Shown: positions 36,805 through 46,562, counted from the stretch's first letter. The stretch is DNA of 64,000 nucleotides from Marinobacter qingdaonensis (GCF_034555935.1 NZ_JAYDCJ010000003.1:2356001-2420000); one strand, 5' to 3'. Made by a program: numbers and translations. Notes: generated by a model not told the origin, from the sequence alone.

Positions 36805-38289
36805 ATGACTGTTACCCGTGAACAAAATTTGCGTCCTGAATACGATCAGGTGCTCCAGAAAATTACCGACTACGTGCTCAGCTACAAAGTAGCAAGCAAG
36901 GAAGCATTGCGAACGGCTCGGCTGTGCCTGATGGACACGCTGGGCTGCGGGCTGCTGGCGCTGCGTTTTCCAGAATGCACCAAACACCTCGGCCCCATGG
37001 TCCCCGGAACGATGGTGCCTCACGGTTCAAGGGTTCCGGGAACCTCGTTTTGCCTTGATCCGGTAAAGGCAGCGTGGGACATCGGCTGCATCATTCGCTG
37101 GCTTGATTACAACGACACCTGGTTGGCGGCGGAGTGGGGACATCCCTCAGACAATCTCGGTGGCATACTCGCGGTGGCCGATCATATATCCCAGAAGCGG
37201 GTGGCCTCGGGGGAGGCGCCATTGAAAGTGCGCGCGGTTCTAGAGGCCATGATTATGGCCCATGAAATTCAGGGTGTGCTGGCCTTGGAGAACTCGTTCA
37301 ATCGCGTTGGCTTGGATCACGTGGTGTTGGTAAAGGTCGCATCAACGGCGGTGGTGACGAAATTGATGGGTGGCAACCGCGAGCAGATCCTGTCGGCCCT
37401 TTCCCATGCCTGGGTCGACGGTCAGGCATTGAGAACCTATCGACACGCCCCCAATGCGGGTTCGCGAAAATCCTGGGCTGCAGGGGATGCGACGTCGAGG
37501 GCGGTGCGATTGGCGGATATTGCCCTACGGGGGGAGATGGGCATACCTGGCGCGCTGACCGCTCCTCAATGGGGGTTCTATGACGTCAGCTACAGCAAGA
37601 CTGTTAAGGACCAGCAGCTGAAAGCGGAATCGGATCGGCAGTTTTCGCTGCCGGAGCCCTTTGGCAGTTACGTGATGGAAAACATTCTGTTCAAGGTCTC
37701 CTACCCGGCAGAATTCCATGCCCAGACCGCCGTTGAGGCCGCCGTCGCTCTCCACCCGGAGGTCAGGGACCGAGTTGCGGAGATCGATGAAGTCGTCATT
37801 ACCACGCACGAATCAGCCATTCGGATCATTTCCAAAGATGGTGATCTGGCCAACCCCGCTGATCGCGATCATTGCCTGCAATATATGGTTGCCGTGCCTC
37901 TGATTTTCGGCGAGCTTAGTGCCGAGAGTTACGAGGACGATTTCCACGCCGCCCATCCGGAAATTGATGAACTTCGTGCCAAGATCAAGGTGGTGGAAGA
38001 CGACCGGTATACCCGTGAGTACCTGGAGTCGGACAAACGCTCGATTGCCAATGCGATCCAGATTCGGTTCTCCGACGGAAGCGAGACCGAAAAAGTGGTG
38101 GTGGAATATCCCATCGGGCACCGAAAACGCCGCAAAGAGAGCTTGCCGCTTCTGGAAAAGAAGTTTCGGGCCAATCTGCATTCGAGATTCCCGGGGCATC
38201 GGTCGGAACAACTTCTGGCGCTGTTTTCAAAACAGGCTCGACTGGAAGAGGCGGCCGTTCATAGCATGATGGATCTTCTCGTCATCTGA
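36805..38289 (+). CDS. prpD: 2-Methylcitrate dehydratase of the MmgE/PrpD family
   Basis: PrpD is the cofactor-free 2-methylcitrate dehydratase. The 494-residue protein has [16 protein letters not shown] near the start, [28 protein letters not shown], and the [15 protein letters not shown] core typical of true PrpD. It duplicates the AcnD-PrpF function encoded just upstream, but lies beyond the inserted PEP-CTERM gene and has its own promoter region. Base composition is slightly less GC-rich than prpBC. GAGGGAA precedes the ATG. Confidence 0.92.
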   Translation: MTVTREQNLRPEYDQVLQKITDYVLSYKVASKEALRTARLCLMDTLGCGLLALRFPECTKHLGPMVPGTMVPHGSRVPGTSFCLDPVKAAWDIGCIIRWLDYNDTWLAAEWGHPSDNLGGILAVADHISQKRVASGEAPLKVRAVLEAMIMAHEIQGVLALENSFNRVGLDHVVLVKVASTAVVTKLMGGNREQILSALSHAWVDGQALRTYRHAPNAGSRKSWAAGDATSRAVRLADIALRGEMGIPGALTAPQWGFYDVSYSKTVKDQQLKAESDRQFSLPEPFGSYVMENILFKVSYPAEFHAQTAVEAAVALHPEVRDRVAEIDEVVITTHESAIRIISKDGDLANPADRDHCLQYMVAVPLIFGELSAESYEDDFHAAHPEIDELRAKIKVVEDDRYTREYLESDKRSIANAIQIRFSDGSETEKVVVEYPIGHRKRRKESLPLLEKKFRANLHSRFPGHRSEQLLALFSKQARLEEAAVHSMMDLLVI

Positions 38290-38293
38290 TTTT

Positions 38294-38313
38294 GCGAGGG
38301 CGTCTGCCCTCGC
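38294..38313 (+). terminator. Stem-loop after prpD
   Basis: GCGAGGGC, GTCT, GCCCTCGC form a perfect 8-bp stem right after the prpD stop. The following bases (TCATTCG) are only weakly T-rich, so efficiency is uncertain. Confidence 0.6.
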
Positions 38314-38342
38314 TCATTCGACTAGTTAACAGCTTGGGCCCG

Positions 38343-38377
38343 GTAACGATTGCGGTTACAAAAATTTACATTAAACT
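38343..38377 (+). promoter_or_regulatory. Possible promoter of the EPS core operon
   Basis: TTGCGG (38350-38355) and TAAACT (38372-38377) are 16 bases apart, giving a start near 38384 and a leader of about 55 bases to the GTG at 38438. The inverted repeat GTAAC/GTTAC (38343-38347, 38355-38359) overlaps the -35 region and may be an operator. Both boxes are weak. Confidence 0.35.
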
Positions 38378-38437
38378 GAAAAAATGAGCCGCCGAGGAAT
38401 GGCGACTTCAGCTTGGATGGCAACACAAGGAGTTGAC

Positions 38438-39850
38438 GTGGCCCACGTCAGATTGTTCAGGCATTACATACACTTTCCCTTCGTTGTCCTGGGCCTGATC
38501 GATTATTTTGTGCTGATCTGCAGTTTTTCACTTGCCGCTTTCTTCCACTATTTCGGCGACGCCGCCTTCTTTGTTGACAACCTGGTTTTCGTACTGCCCT
38601 CGGCAATGGTGTTCGCACTGGTCAATCTGCTCACAATGATTGCCATCGGCGTCCATAAATCCCGGCTGGAGGAAGGGATGTCGGGAATGATGCTCAGGAC
38701 CATACTGGCCTTGATAGCGGGAGTTCCCTTGGCTGGTTTGACCTATGTGTTCGGCAGCCATTGGTTATGGTACCTCGGCTCCCTGGGCGTTCTGACGTCA
38801 GCGTCGGTTTTTGGTTTTTTTCTACTGGGCATCGTGCGACTGATATTTTTCGCGGTTGCCGGCAAGGATGCCTTCAAGCGCAAGGTGCTGGTGCTGGGAG
38901 CCGGCTTCAGGGCTTGCCAGCTGCTCAAGGACCTGAGGACGCCGTTCAATCGCCAGGGCTACACCCTGGTAGGCTTCGTTCCATTGCCAGACGAGACTCA
39001 CGAAGTGCCAGACGAGTACCTGGTCTACCCCCCGCTAAGCCTGCAACAGTTCATTCAAAGCCAGCCGGTCAACGAAATCGTCGTGGCCGTTGATGATCGG
39101 CGGAAATGTCTACCCATGGAAGATCTGCTTGAGTGCAAGATGAAGGGTGTAAACATTGTCGACGGTGCCACCTTTTACGAAAGGGAATCGAGGAAAGTTG
39201 CCCTCGAAATGATCTCTCACGGTTGGCTCGTGTTTTCAGAAGGGTTCTCAGTGTCTTCGGTTTATGGCGTCGGTAAGCGATCCTTGGACATTCTTGCGGC
39301 AACCGCAGTGTTTGTTTTGGGTCTGCCGCTCATGGTGATCACCGCGATCGCCATCAAGCTCGAGGATGGCCTGAAGGCACCAATTCTGTACAGCCAGGAG
39401 CGTGTTGGTCTGAACGGCAAGGTTTTCAATGTCTATAAATTTCGCTCGATGGTTACCGATGCCGAGAAAAACGGCGCCGTGTGGGCTAGCGAGAATGATG
39501 CTCGGGTGACGCGCATAGGAAGGTTCATACGAAAAGTCCGGATCGACGAACTACCTCAGGTTTTCAATGTCTTCAACGGGAGCATGGCTTTTGTCGGCCC
39601 GCGGCCCGAGCGACCGGTTTTCGTCCGCCAGTTGAGTGAAAAAATTCCGTTCTACAGTGAACGGCATCGGGTTAAACCGGGGGTGACGGGGTGGGCCCAG
39701 CTTTGTTTTGCCTATGCCGATAACGAGGAAGACACGAGAGAAAAGCTTCGGTATGACCTTTACTACATAAAGAATCAGAGCCTGCTGCTGGATTTGTTGA
39801 TTATAATTCAGACAGTCGAAGTGGTATTGTTCAAAAAAGGATCAAGGTAG
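38438..39850 (+). CDS. Initiating sugar transferase of XrtA/PEP-CTERM EPS system (TIGR03013-like)
   Basis: This membrane enzyme transfers a sugar phosphate to undecaprenyl phosphate to start EPS repeat units. It has four N-terminal helices, then a Rossmann-like CoA_binding/NAD region (FKRKVLVLGAGFRACQLLKDL). The C-terminal bacterial sugar-transferase domain has KRSLDILAATAVFVLGLP, GLNGKVFNVYKFRSMVTDAE and FVGPRPERPVFV. I prefer GTG at 38438 over the ATG at 38384 because AAGGAG lies five bases upstream and the start MAHVRLFRHYIHFPF fits the family. About 470 residues. It heads the EPS core operon. Confidence 0.9.
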   Translation: MAHVRLFRHYIHFPFVVLGLIDYFVLICSFSLAAFFHYFGDAAFFVDNLVFVLPSAMVFALVNLLTMIAIGVHKSRLEEGMSGMMLRTILALIAGVPLAGLTYVFGSHWLWYLGSLGVLTSASVFGFFLLGIVRLIFFAVAGKDAFKRKVLVLGAGFRACQLLKDLRTPFNRQGYTLVGFVPLPDETHEVPDEYLVYPPLSLQQFIQSQPVNEIVVAVDDRRKCLPMEDLLECKMKGVNIVDGATFYERESRKVALEMISHGWLVFSEGFSVSSVYGVGKRSLDILAATAVFVLGLPLMVITAIAIKLEDGLKAPILYSQERVGLNGKVFNVYKFRSMVTDAEKNGAVWASENDARVTRIGRFIRKVRIDELPQVFNVFNGSMAFVGPRPERPVFVRQLSEKIPFYSERHRVKPGVTGWAQLCFAYADNEEDTREKLRYDLYYIKNQSLLLDLLIIIQTVEVVLFKKGSR

Positions 39851-39912
39851 TTTCGAGATGATGCTGGTCTCGAAATAGGGAATCAAGCAAGGACATGTCG
39901 AGAGGATTCACA

Positions 39913-40554
39913 ATGTCACGGATGTACCTTTCCCCAGGCCTAGCCCTGTTGTTGATAGTTAGTCTGATTGCTGGCTGTGCGGGTCCTTCCGCCTCGTCGA
40001 GGGAAAAGATCCAGCGAGCCCTGAGCGTCACGACCCATGCCAGTGTTGAGGAGTATTTGCTGGGGGTGACGGATGTCGTCCGGGTGTCCGTGTGGCGAAA
40101 TGAAGACCTGAGCGTTGAGGTTCCGGTACGTCCGGACGGAAAGATTTCCGTGCCCCTCGTCGGGGATGTTCAGGCCAGCGGCCGTACCCCGCAGGCTTTG
40201 GCTGAAGACATAGAAAACAACTTGGCTCGCTATATTCGTCAACCTCAGGTCAGCATCGTAGTGACGTCCATGGGAAGCCACGAATACACCGATCGGGTTC
40301 GGGTCACTGGTGCCGTTGAGCAACCAGTTTCCGTGCCGCACCGAGCCGGTATGACGGTTTTGGACATTGTGCTCGGAGCCGGGGGCACCACACCCTTTGC
40401 CGCGCTTAATAAATCCATGCTGTACCGGAAAATTGATGGCGAGGTTGTGGCCATTCCGGTTCGACTGGAAGACATTTTGAACAATGGTGATGTGGCCACG
40501 AATTACGCTATTCGACCCGGAGATATTCTCAGCGTTCCAGAACGCAATTTCTGA
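39913..40554 (+). CDS. Outer-membrane polysaccharide export lipoprotein (Wza-like, XrtA-associated)
   Basis: This 213-residue lipoprotein has a signal ending in the lipobox LIAGC, then a Poly_export domain (YLLGVTDVVRVSVWRNEDLSVEVPVRPDGKISVPLVGDV) and a SLBB region (VTGAVEQPVSVPHRAGMTVLDIVLGAGG). It forms the outer-membrane or periplasmic export channel for EPS. The ATG at 39913 is preferred (AGAGG nine bases upstream) over the ATG at 39895. It is much shorter than Wza, as is usual for the TIGR03027 group. Confidence 0.9.
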   Translation: MSRMYLSPGLALLLIVSLIAGCAGPSASSREKIQRALSVTTHASVEEYLLGVTDVVRVSVWRNEDLSVEVPVRPDGKISVPLVGDVQASGRTPQALAEDIENNLARYIRQPQVSIVVTSMGSHEYTDRVRVTGAVEQPVSVPHRAGMTVLDIVLGAGGTTPFAALNKSMLYRKIDGEVVAIPVRLEDILNNGDVATNYAIRPGDILSVPERNF

Positions 40555-40606
40555 GCAATCGGCAGTAAAGAAGGATCTTTATTAACCCAATTGAGAGGCC
40601 GATGTC

Positions 40607-42139
40607 ATGGCATTGCCCCTGTCTCAGTTACCAAAAGAAATAATCAAGGAAGTTAGCGCCAGGAAATGGTTGGCACTGGTCGTATTTATCATCGTGAGCT
40701 TTGGAATCCTGAGCGCTGGGTTTCTCTGGCCCTATAAATATCAGGCCGAAACCATCATCTTCATTGATGACCAGAACATCATTCGCCCCCTGATGGAGGG
40801 CAGTGCGGTCACTACCGAGATCAATGACACCGCATCGGCTGCACGAGAGTTGCTTTGGAGCCGAAACGTCATTGAGAAAATCGCTACAGACGAAGAAATC
40901 TTTGGCGAAGGCGCCGCTGACACTGACCGAACCACGCTGGAAGAGCGAGTTATTGGTCTGCGCTTGAATCTTTCGGTTGTGCCTCGGGGCGATAGTTACT
41001 TTGCCATAGCCTACCAGTCCGACTCCCCCATGAAAGCCTTCCAGGTAGCCCAGCGCATGGGACAGCTCTTCATTGAGGAAACCAACGCACGCAAACGGTC
41101 GGAAAGCCGCAGCGCCTACGAGTTCATCAATAATCAGGTGCGCAGCTACGAGAAACAGCTGGCAGAGGCCGAGCAACGCCTACAGGCCTTTCTTTCTGAA
41201 AATGTGGAAGGTACTGAGGCGGATGCTAACGAGCGAATGGAAACACTGAGAAGTCGGCTCGAACAAGCCGAAATGGAACGGTCCGAGCTTAATGCGCGAG
41301 AGCGGTCTCTGTCGCTGGAATTGAACCGGGTCAGCCCAACGCTTGCCCAGGGGCGAACCCAGGATGCCTATCAAACACGCATCAGCTCCCTGGAGGAACA
41401 GCTTGATAACCTGCGGCTAAGATACCACGACACCTACCCAGACATTGTGATTCTCCGGGAACAGATTCAGGAGTTGCGGCGCCAGCGGAGCCAGGAGTTG
41501 GCCCGCGGCGTAGAGGAGCCGCCTCCGGTTGACGCAGGCGAGGCCATTTCTAACCCGATTTATCAGCAGATCCAGACGGAACTCACCGCCACAAGGGCCA
41601 ATATCCAGACGCTGAACACGCGGATCAGCGGCTTTCAGAGACTGATGACGGATCAGGCCCAGCGCATGGAGCGAATCCAGGAAAACCAGGCGCAATATCT
41701 AGAGCTGACCCGTGATATGGAAGTCAACAAGGAAATTTACGATGACCTCCTGAAACGACGCGAGCGCGCCCGGGTGTCGATGCACCTGGATGTTGAGGGC
41801 CAGGGACTCAATTATCGAATAAACGAAAAGGCGCAATTCCCACTCACAGCGTCTGGACCGAGTTTCCCGCTTTTTGCCGCGGCGGGGCTGTTCCTTGGAC
41901 TGGCGGCTCCTTTCGGCGTCGCTGCGGGATTGCTTCAGATCGACCCAAGAGTGCGGGCCCGAGAGCAGCTTGAGGAAACCCTGGATATGCCTGTTTTGGT
42001 GCAGTTGCCCAAGATTCGTACCCCATTTGAGCTACGACGGGATCGCAGGGTGACATTGCTTGTTGGGGTGATTGCGGTCATTGCAGTTGTCGTCTATTTG
42101 ATTGTGGCCGGTGCAGCATTGATGGGAGTGATCGGATGA
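40607..42139 (+). CDS. XrtA-associated polysaccharide chain-length determinant (Wzz-like, GNVR)
   Basis: This 510-residue inner-membrane protein has membrane helices near residues 20-40 and 475-500. An N-terminal Wzz domain and long coiled coils (about 165-260 and 320-400) lie between them. KRRERARVSMHLDVEGQGLNYRINEKAQFP is the GNVR-type region before the last helices. It controls EPS chain length and docks the kinase-like protein encoded next, whose start overlaps its stop (ATGA). Its own C-terminus lacks a kinase domain. Confidence 0.9.
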   Translation: MALPLSQLPKEIIKEVSARKWLALVVFIIVSFGILSAGFLWPYKYQAETIIFIDDQNIIRPLMEGSAVTTEINDTASAARELLWSRNVIEKIATDEEIFGEGAADTDRTTLEERVIGLRLNLSVVPRGDSYFAIAYQSDSPMKAFQVAQRMGQLFIEETNARKRSESRSAYEFINNQVRSYEKQLAEAEQRLQAFLSENVEGTEADANERMETLRSRLEQAEMERSELNARERSLSLELNRVSPTLAQGRTQDAYQTRISSLEEQLDNLRLRYHDTYPDIVILREQIQELRRQRSQELARGVEEPPPVDAGEAISNPIYQQIQTELTATRANIQTLNTRISGFQRLMTDQAQRMERIQENQAQYLELTRDMEVNKEIYDDLLKRRERARVSMHLDVEGQGLNYRINEKAQFPLTASGPSFPLFAAAGLFLGLAAPFGVAAGLLQIDPRVRAREQLEETLDMPVLVQLPKIRTPFELRRDRRVTLLVGVIAVIAVVVYLIVAGAALMGVIG

Positions 42140-43038
42140 ATGAGCAAAAGGGGAATACCGGCCCGCTTCCCGAAGGAACGGACGAGGATCCGCCGGTAGT
42201 GGGAGATCGGGAAGGTCAGGACCAGGAGGAAGGATACTGGCTGAAAAATCGTAACGAGTTGAATCGGGACGGTGTGCCGTATTCGGAATGGGATGACTCG
42301 CGGATGCTGGTACCCAGTTCCCTGGAATTGGGACCGGGCGCCGTCGACAAGTACGTAATCAGCAAACAGATTGTTCGGATGCAGGAGCCGCGTCGGTTGA
42401 CCACCGATGACATGGATGAGCGTAGAATTGTTTATCCCGAGTCCGCCAATCGTGCCTTGGTTAACCGGTTCCGAGACCTTCGTACCAAACTGCTGGAGCT
42501 CTCGGGCGGTAACAACTTTACCATTGTGGTGAGCGCGACGGAGCGAGGTGCAGGCGCCTCCTTTGTATCTTTGAATCTGGCAGCGGCCTTCGCCTTTGAC
42601 CAATCGAAAACGGCCGTCGTCATTGACTGCAATCTCCGAGAACCTTCACTGCACGCCACCCTGGACATAATGCCGGAAACCGGTCTGACCGATTTTCTCG
42701 ACGACTCAGACTATGACATTGCACGAATCCTGTACCCTACTGGGATTCCTCGCTTACGCCTGATTCCGGCGGGAAGTCGTCGGGAAACACCGAGTGAGTT
42801 TTTCACGTCCTTCCGGATGAAACAGTTTCTCCAGGCTGTCAGGCGCAGATACCCTGATCGTTTCATTGTTCTGGATACGGCACCCGTTACCGAGTCGCCC
42901 GATGCCCGCATTCTGTCGGAATTGTGTGACTACGCCATGTTGGTCCTGCCGCACGGTCGCGTTACTCCAACGACGGTCGAGCAAGCAGCGACAGCCTTTA
43001 ATCCGCAAAAATTCGTCGGGACGGTGATCAATGGCTAG
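42136..43038 (+). CDS. XrtA-associated BY-kinase-like protein with degenerate Walker motifs
   Basis: The 300-residue cytoplasmic protein matches the CpsD/CapB tyrosine autokinase family of EPS loci. After an acidic N-terminal 85 residues comes the P-loop NTPase fold (RFRDLRTKLLELSGGNNFTIVVSA). The Walker A region is ERGAGAS (residues 136-142), where family members have GEGKT or GEGKS; the essential Lys is Ala141. The Walker A' motif reads VIDCNLREPS instead of DADLR. The C-terminus ends FVGTVING without a tyrosine cluster. It is therefore probably a pseudokinase acting as a structural partner of the chain-length protein. Confidence 0.85.
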   Translation: MNEQKGNTGPLPEGTDEDPPVVGDREGQDQEEGYWLKNRNELNRDGVPYSEWDDSRMLVPSSLELGPGAVDKYVISKQIVRMQEPRRLTTDDMDERRIVYPESANRALVNRFRDLRTKLLELSGGNNFTIVVSATERGAGASFVSLNLAAAFAFDQSKTAVVIDCNLREPSLHATLDIMPETGLTDFLDDSDYDIARILYPTGIPRLRLIPAGSRRETPSEFFTSFRMKQFLQAVRRRYPDRFIVLDTAPVTESPDARILSELCDYAMLVLPHGRVTPTTVEQAATAFNPQKFVGTVING

Positions 43039-44320
43039 GAATGCTTCAGCGATGATTGGGCGCAGCATGGGATTATGCCTGTTAGGGAGCCTCCCTATGG
43101 TTCCGTCGGCCGTTCTAGCCGAACCGGCGGTCTTTTCCATCGGCTTGGATTCAAGGCTTTCAGACAATATTCGCCGCGCGCCATCCAATGAACAATCGGA
43201 TATTGAATCCAGGCTTTCTCTCGGTGTGCGCCATACCTCTGATCCCGGTAATTGCAATTCAGATATCGTAGCCAGGGGTGATTATTCGTACTGGCTTGAT
43301 GACAGCTATGATCCTGAAACTACCGCGGAGGCCGATTTCCAGGGCGATTGCCGCTTAGGGAGCAATGTTGTCTGGCAGGCGTCCGATTACTTGCGTGACG
43401 TTGCCCAGAGCAGCCGAGTCAGTAACACACCGGATGATCGGACTCAGAAGAATGTTTTCCGGACTGGCCCCATTGTCACTCTCAGAATGGGGGCCGTGGA
43501 TGACTTGGTACTGACCGCAGGTTATGAGAATACCGAGTTTCGAGAGCCAGAGCAGAAAGACGGCGAACGCTACAGCGCCAGTGTGGGTTGGAACCATTTT
43601 TTTGACCCGTCTTTCACGGCAGGCTTGAGTGTAAGTGCTGACCGATCCGAGCTGGATACTGAGGAAGAAATTGATCGAGTAACCTACAGTTTGCCCTTTA
43701 CCAAAACGTGGGAAGCTACGGCGCTGAGTGGCGCGATCGGCTACGGACAAATTGAAACGCGCTTGCTGAATCAACCGACCCAAAAGTACAACACGGTTGT
43801 CGGTAATCTTCTGCTCGTTCGGCAGGTAAACGTAACCACGCAGGTGGAGCTGGAAGTCAGTCGGGAGTTGACCGACCAGACTTCGGACCTGGATAGCCGA
43901 TTCGATGACTTTACGTTTGACCTCTCTGAAACAAGTTCAGTTGAAGTGGTGGCAATGCGGTTGGGGATCAACAACCAGCTGCGAGGCGGCTCTGAACTTG
44001 ATATAGACTTTTTTGGCAGCAGCTCCGACTACCTTGATATTGAAATCTTGGAAGAAACACTGGGGATCGATACCAACTACCGTAGGCCGATATCGGGTCA
44101 GCTCACCGGAACCGCGGGTGCCCGATATGAATGGTTTAAGTACTCTCTCGACGACACCCAAGATGAAATAGCCCTGGTCACCGCAGGCATAGAATTCCAA
44201 TTGAATCGTCAGGTGGTTTTCTTAAGTAGGGTGGGGTACGAACAACGCACCAGCGATGTGCCAAGTCGGGAATTTGACGAGGCCTGGATCCTGGCGGGTG
44301 TGGTTTATGAGTTTCGCTGA
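43031..44320 (+). CDS. Outer-membrane beta-barrel of the XrtA/PEP-CTERM EPS system
   Basis: This 429-residue secreted protein (signal about 1-31, ending LAEP) is made of many amphipathic beta strands and ends in VVYEFR. Position and character match the TIGR03016-type barrels that accompany XrtA EPS operons and may be the outer-membrane port for the polysaccharide. Cys74 and Cys107, in short surface segments (GNCNS, GDCRL), might form a disulfide. Its ATG overlaps the previous stop by eight bases. Confidence 0.8.
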   Translation: MARNASAMIGRSMGLCLLGSLPMVPSAVLAEPAVFSIGLDSRLSDNIRRAPSNEQSDIESRLSLGVRHTSDPGNCNSDIVARGDYSYWLDDSYDPETTAEADFQGDCRLGSNVVWQASDYLRDVAQSSRVSNTPDDRTQKNVFRTGPIVTLRMGAVDDLVLTAGYENTEFREPEQKDGERYSASVGWNHFFDPSFTAGLSVSADRSELDTEEEIDRVTYSLPFTKTWEATALSGAIGYGQIETRLLNQPTQKYNTVVGNLLLVRQVNVTTQVELEVSRELTDQTSDLDSRFDDFTFDLSETSSVEVVAMRLGINNQLRGGSELDIDFFGSSSDYLDIEILEETLGIDTNYRRPISGQLTGTAGARYEWFKYSLDDTQDEIALVTAGIEFQLNRQVVFLSRVGYEQRTSDVPSREFDEAWILAGVVYEFR

Positions 44321-44357
44321 CCTCTGAGTGGCGGTAGCGCACGGACAGGAAGGTATC

Positions 44358-45227
44358 ATGGAAGGTCCGATTCAGAACGCATTAACCATCGACGTGGAAG
44401 ATTACTTTCAGGTAGCTGCCTTGGCTGAGGCGGTTGCGCCTGAGGACTGGCCAGTGATGGAGTACCGGGTAGAAGCGAACACGCATCGCTTACTCGAGGT
44501 GCTTGATCGTCATCAGACCAAAGCCACGTTTTTCACCTTGGGCTGGGTCGCGGAACGTTCCCCTGAGTTAATCCGACGTATTCATCAGGCCGGCCACGAA
44601 ATTGCCAGTCACGGCTACAGCCATCAGCTGGTTTACACACAGACGCCCGATCTTTTCCGGGAAGAAACCCGACGCTCCAAGTCCGTCCTTGAAAATATCA
44701 TCGGGGAGCCCGTTACCGGATATCGGGCCGCCAGTTACTCGATTACTGCAAAATCCCGGTGGGCCTTGGACATCCTCTGCGAGGAAGGATTCACATGGGA
44801 TTCGTCGATTTTTCCGGTTCATCATGATCGCTACGGCATGCCGGGCACACCGTTCCAGCCTTACCAGCTTCGAACCCCGAACGGTGGTCAATTGACCGAA
44901 TTCCCGCTGTCAACCTGCCCATTGGGCAACTATCGATTGCCCATTGCTGGCGGTGGATATTTCCGGCTTTTCCCCTACTGGTTCAGTCGTTGGGGACTAG
45001 GGCGGATCAATCGGGCAGGGCAGCCTTTCATTTTTTACCTGCACCCGTGGGAAATTGATAGCGATCAACCTCGCCTGAGGGTCAAGCTCCTTTCGCGCTT
45101 CAGACACTACAACAACCTGCATAAATGTATGGGCAGACTGGAGGCGCTGTTGAATGATTTCAGTTTTGCACCGGTTTCCCGTGTGCTCTCGGGTGTGCCG
45201 ATCCCGACCACAGCAGTTTCCGTCTGA
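44358..45227 (+). CDS. XrtA-associated polysaccharide deacetylase
   Basis: This NodB-type (CE4) deacetylase of 289 residues contains TIDVEDYFQ (metal-binding Asp), HEIASHGYSH (two metal His), RAASYS and FYLHPWEID. It removes acetyl groups from EPS amino sugars. The ATG at 44358 has AGGAAGG four bases upstream. It belongs to the TIGR03006-like group that lacks a signal peptide. It follows the barrel gene; the ATPase gene usually found at this spot (TIGR03015 type) is absent. Confidence 0.9.
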   Translation: MEGPIQNALTIDVEDYFQVAALAEAVAPEDWPVMEYRVEANTHRLLEVLDRHQTKATFFTLGWVAERSPELIRRIHQAGHEIASHGYSHQLVYTQTPDLFREETRRSKSVLENIIGEPVTGYRAASYSITAKSRWALDILCEEGFTWDSSIFPVHHDRYGMPGTPFQPYQLRTPNGGQLTEFPLSTCPLGNYRLPIAGGGYFRLFPYWFSRWGLGRINRAGQPFIFYLHPWEIDSDQPRLRVKLLSRFRHYNNLHKCMGRLEALLNDFSFAPVSRVLSGVPIPTTAVSV

Positions 45228-45254
45228 ACCCAGTGCCAGGATGGTCTAATCGAC

Positions 45255-46562
45255 ATGGAACTATCCGCATCCAGACCCGCCGACCATAAGGCGCGACTTG
45301 AACAGCTAAAGTGCACAAAATCTCGCCTGGGGCGTCAGTTGAGTGGAGCTCGCAAGGTCGGGGACGATCTCCAGGACCTTCTTGCGGAATTTCAGGCTGT
45401 GACCAGCGAAATTAAAGCACTGCAAAAACGTCTCAAACAGCAATTAAATCAAACAAGCACCCACGAGAAATGGGTACCCCCAAATCTGACGGTAAGTAGC
45501 GCGGTTCTTGACCAGCTCGTTAAGAGTCCGGTGAATGTGCAGTTGTGCACGGGTGGCGATGTTAAAGCGGCAGAAGCGTACGTTGCTTGCCATCCGGCCT
45601 CGTCACTGTGGCACCGTCCGGTGATTACATCATTTATCGCTGAAACATACCGACATCCCGCCCAAATTTTAATTGCCCTTTCAGCCGACAAAAGGGTTGT
45701 AGGCATTGTGTCGCTTGTACAACTCAAGAGTCGCTTGTTCGGCAATTTCATGGTGTCCGTCCCTTACTTTAACTACGGCGGTCTATTGGCAGACCACCCA
45801 ACGGTCGCGGATGCGCTCATCGAAGCCGCAAACCGCTGGCGCGAGCAGGAATCCGCGGCGCATCTGGAACTCCGCCATGTCCAGAATCTTGGGCTGGGGC
45901 TGCCGCAGCGCGGCAATAAAGTCAGCTTTTGGCTGGGGTTGCCAGACACCACTCAGCAGCTCTGGAACAGCTTCAAACCCAAGCTCCGAGCCCAAATTCG
46001 CCGAGGCGAAAGGGAGCATGCGGAGTTCGTGCTGGGAGGTTCTGAGCATCTTCATGATTTCTACCGCGTTTTTTCGGAAAACATGCGGGACCTTGGAACT
46101 CCTGTTTACGGTAGGGCTTTTTTCCGCAAGCTGTTGCAGCGCTTGCCCGAACAAACCTGGTTGGTGGTAGTCAGGGTAGGGCAAAAAGCAGTTGGTTGCG
46201 CGTTCCTGGCCGGCTATCGAAACCGACTTGAGATTCCCTGGGCATCAACACTGCGGAGCGTGAGCCATACCAGTATCAACATGTTTATGTACTGGAAAAT
46301 ATTGGAGTTTGCGGTATCGCGTGGGTACCGGGTCTTTGATTTTGGGCGTTGTTCGGAGCACGCCGGCACTTACCATTTCAAAAAACAGTGGGGCGCTCAA
46401 CCAATCCCCTTGCACTGGGATTATGTATTGGCGCCGCGAGCGGTCCTGCCCGCCCTAAATCCGGAAAACCCAAAATACCACCTGCTAATCGCAATCTGGA
46501 AAAAGCTGCCGGTTTGGGCGGCGAATACGTTGGGACCACCCATTGTCCGGATGTTGCCATAG
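45255..46562 (+). CDS. FemAB-like XrtA-associated acyltransferase with N-terminal coiled coil
   Basis: The region from about residue 80 is a GNAT-type FemAB protein of the TIGR03019 kind: ASSLWHRPVITSFIAETYRH, VPYFNYGGLLAD, KLRAQIRRGEREHAE and VFDFGRCSEHAGTYHFKKQWGA. Such proteins may transfer amino acids or acyl groups to EPS. The first 75 residues are an additional charged coiled coil (LKCTKSRLGRQLSGARKVGDDL, SEIKALQKRLKQQ), which is not typical. The stop overlaps the following glycosyltransferase start. In most such loci the exosortase gene follows here; it does not in this window. Confidence 0.87.
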   Translation: MELSASRPADHKARLEQLKCTKSRLGRQLSGARKVGDDLQDLLAEFQAVTSEIKALQKRLKQQLNQTSTHEKWVPPNLTVSSAVLDQLVKSPVNVQLCTGGDVKAAEAYVACHPASSLWHRPVITSFIAETYRHPAQILIALSADKRVVGIVSLVQLKSRLFGNFMVSVPYFNYGGLLADHPTVADALIEAANRWREQESAAHLELRHVQNLGLGLPQRGNKVSFWLGLPDTTQQLWNSFKPKLRAQIRRGEREHAEFVLGGSEHLHDFYRVFSENMRDLGTPVYGRAFFRKLLQRLPEQTWLVVVRVGQKAVGCAFLAGYRNRLEIPWASTLRSVSHTSINMFMYWKILEFAVSRGYRVFDFGRCSEHAGTYHFKKQWGAQPIPLHWDYVLAPRAVLPALNPENPKYHLLIAIWKKLPVWAANTLGPPIVRMLP

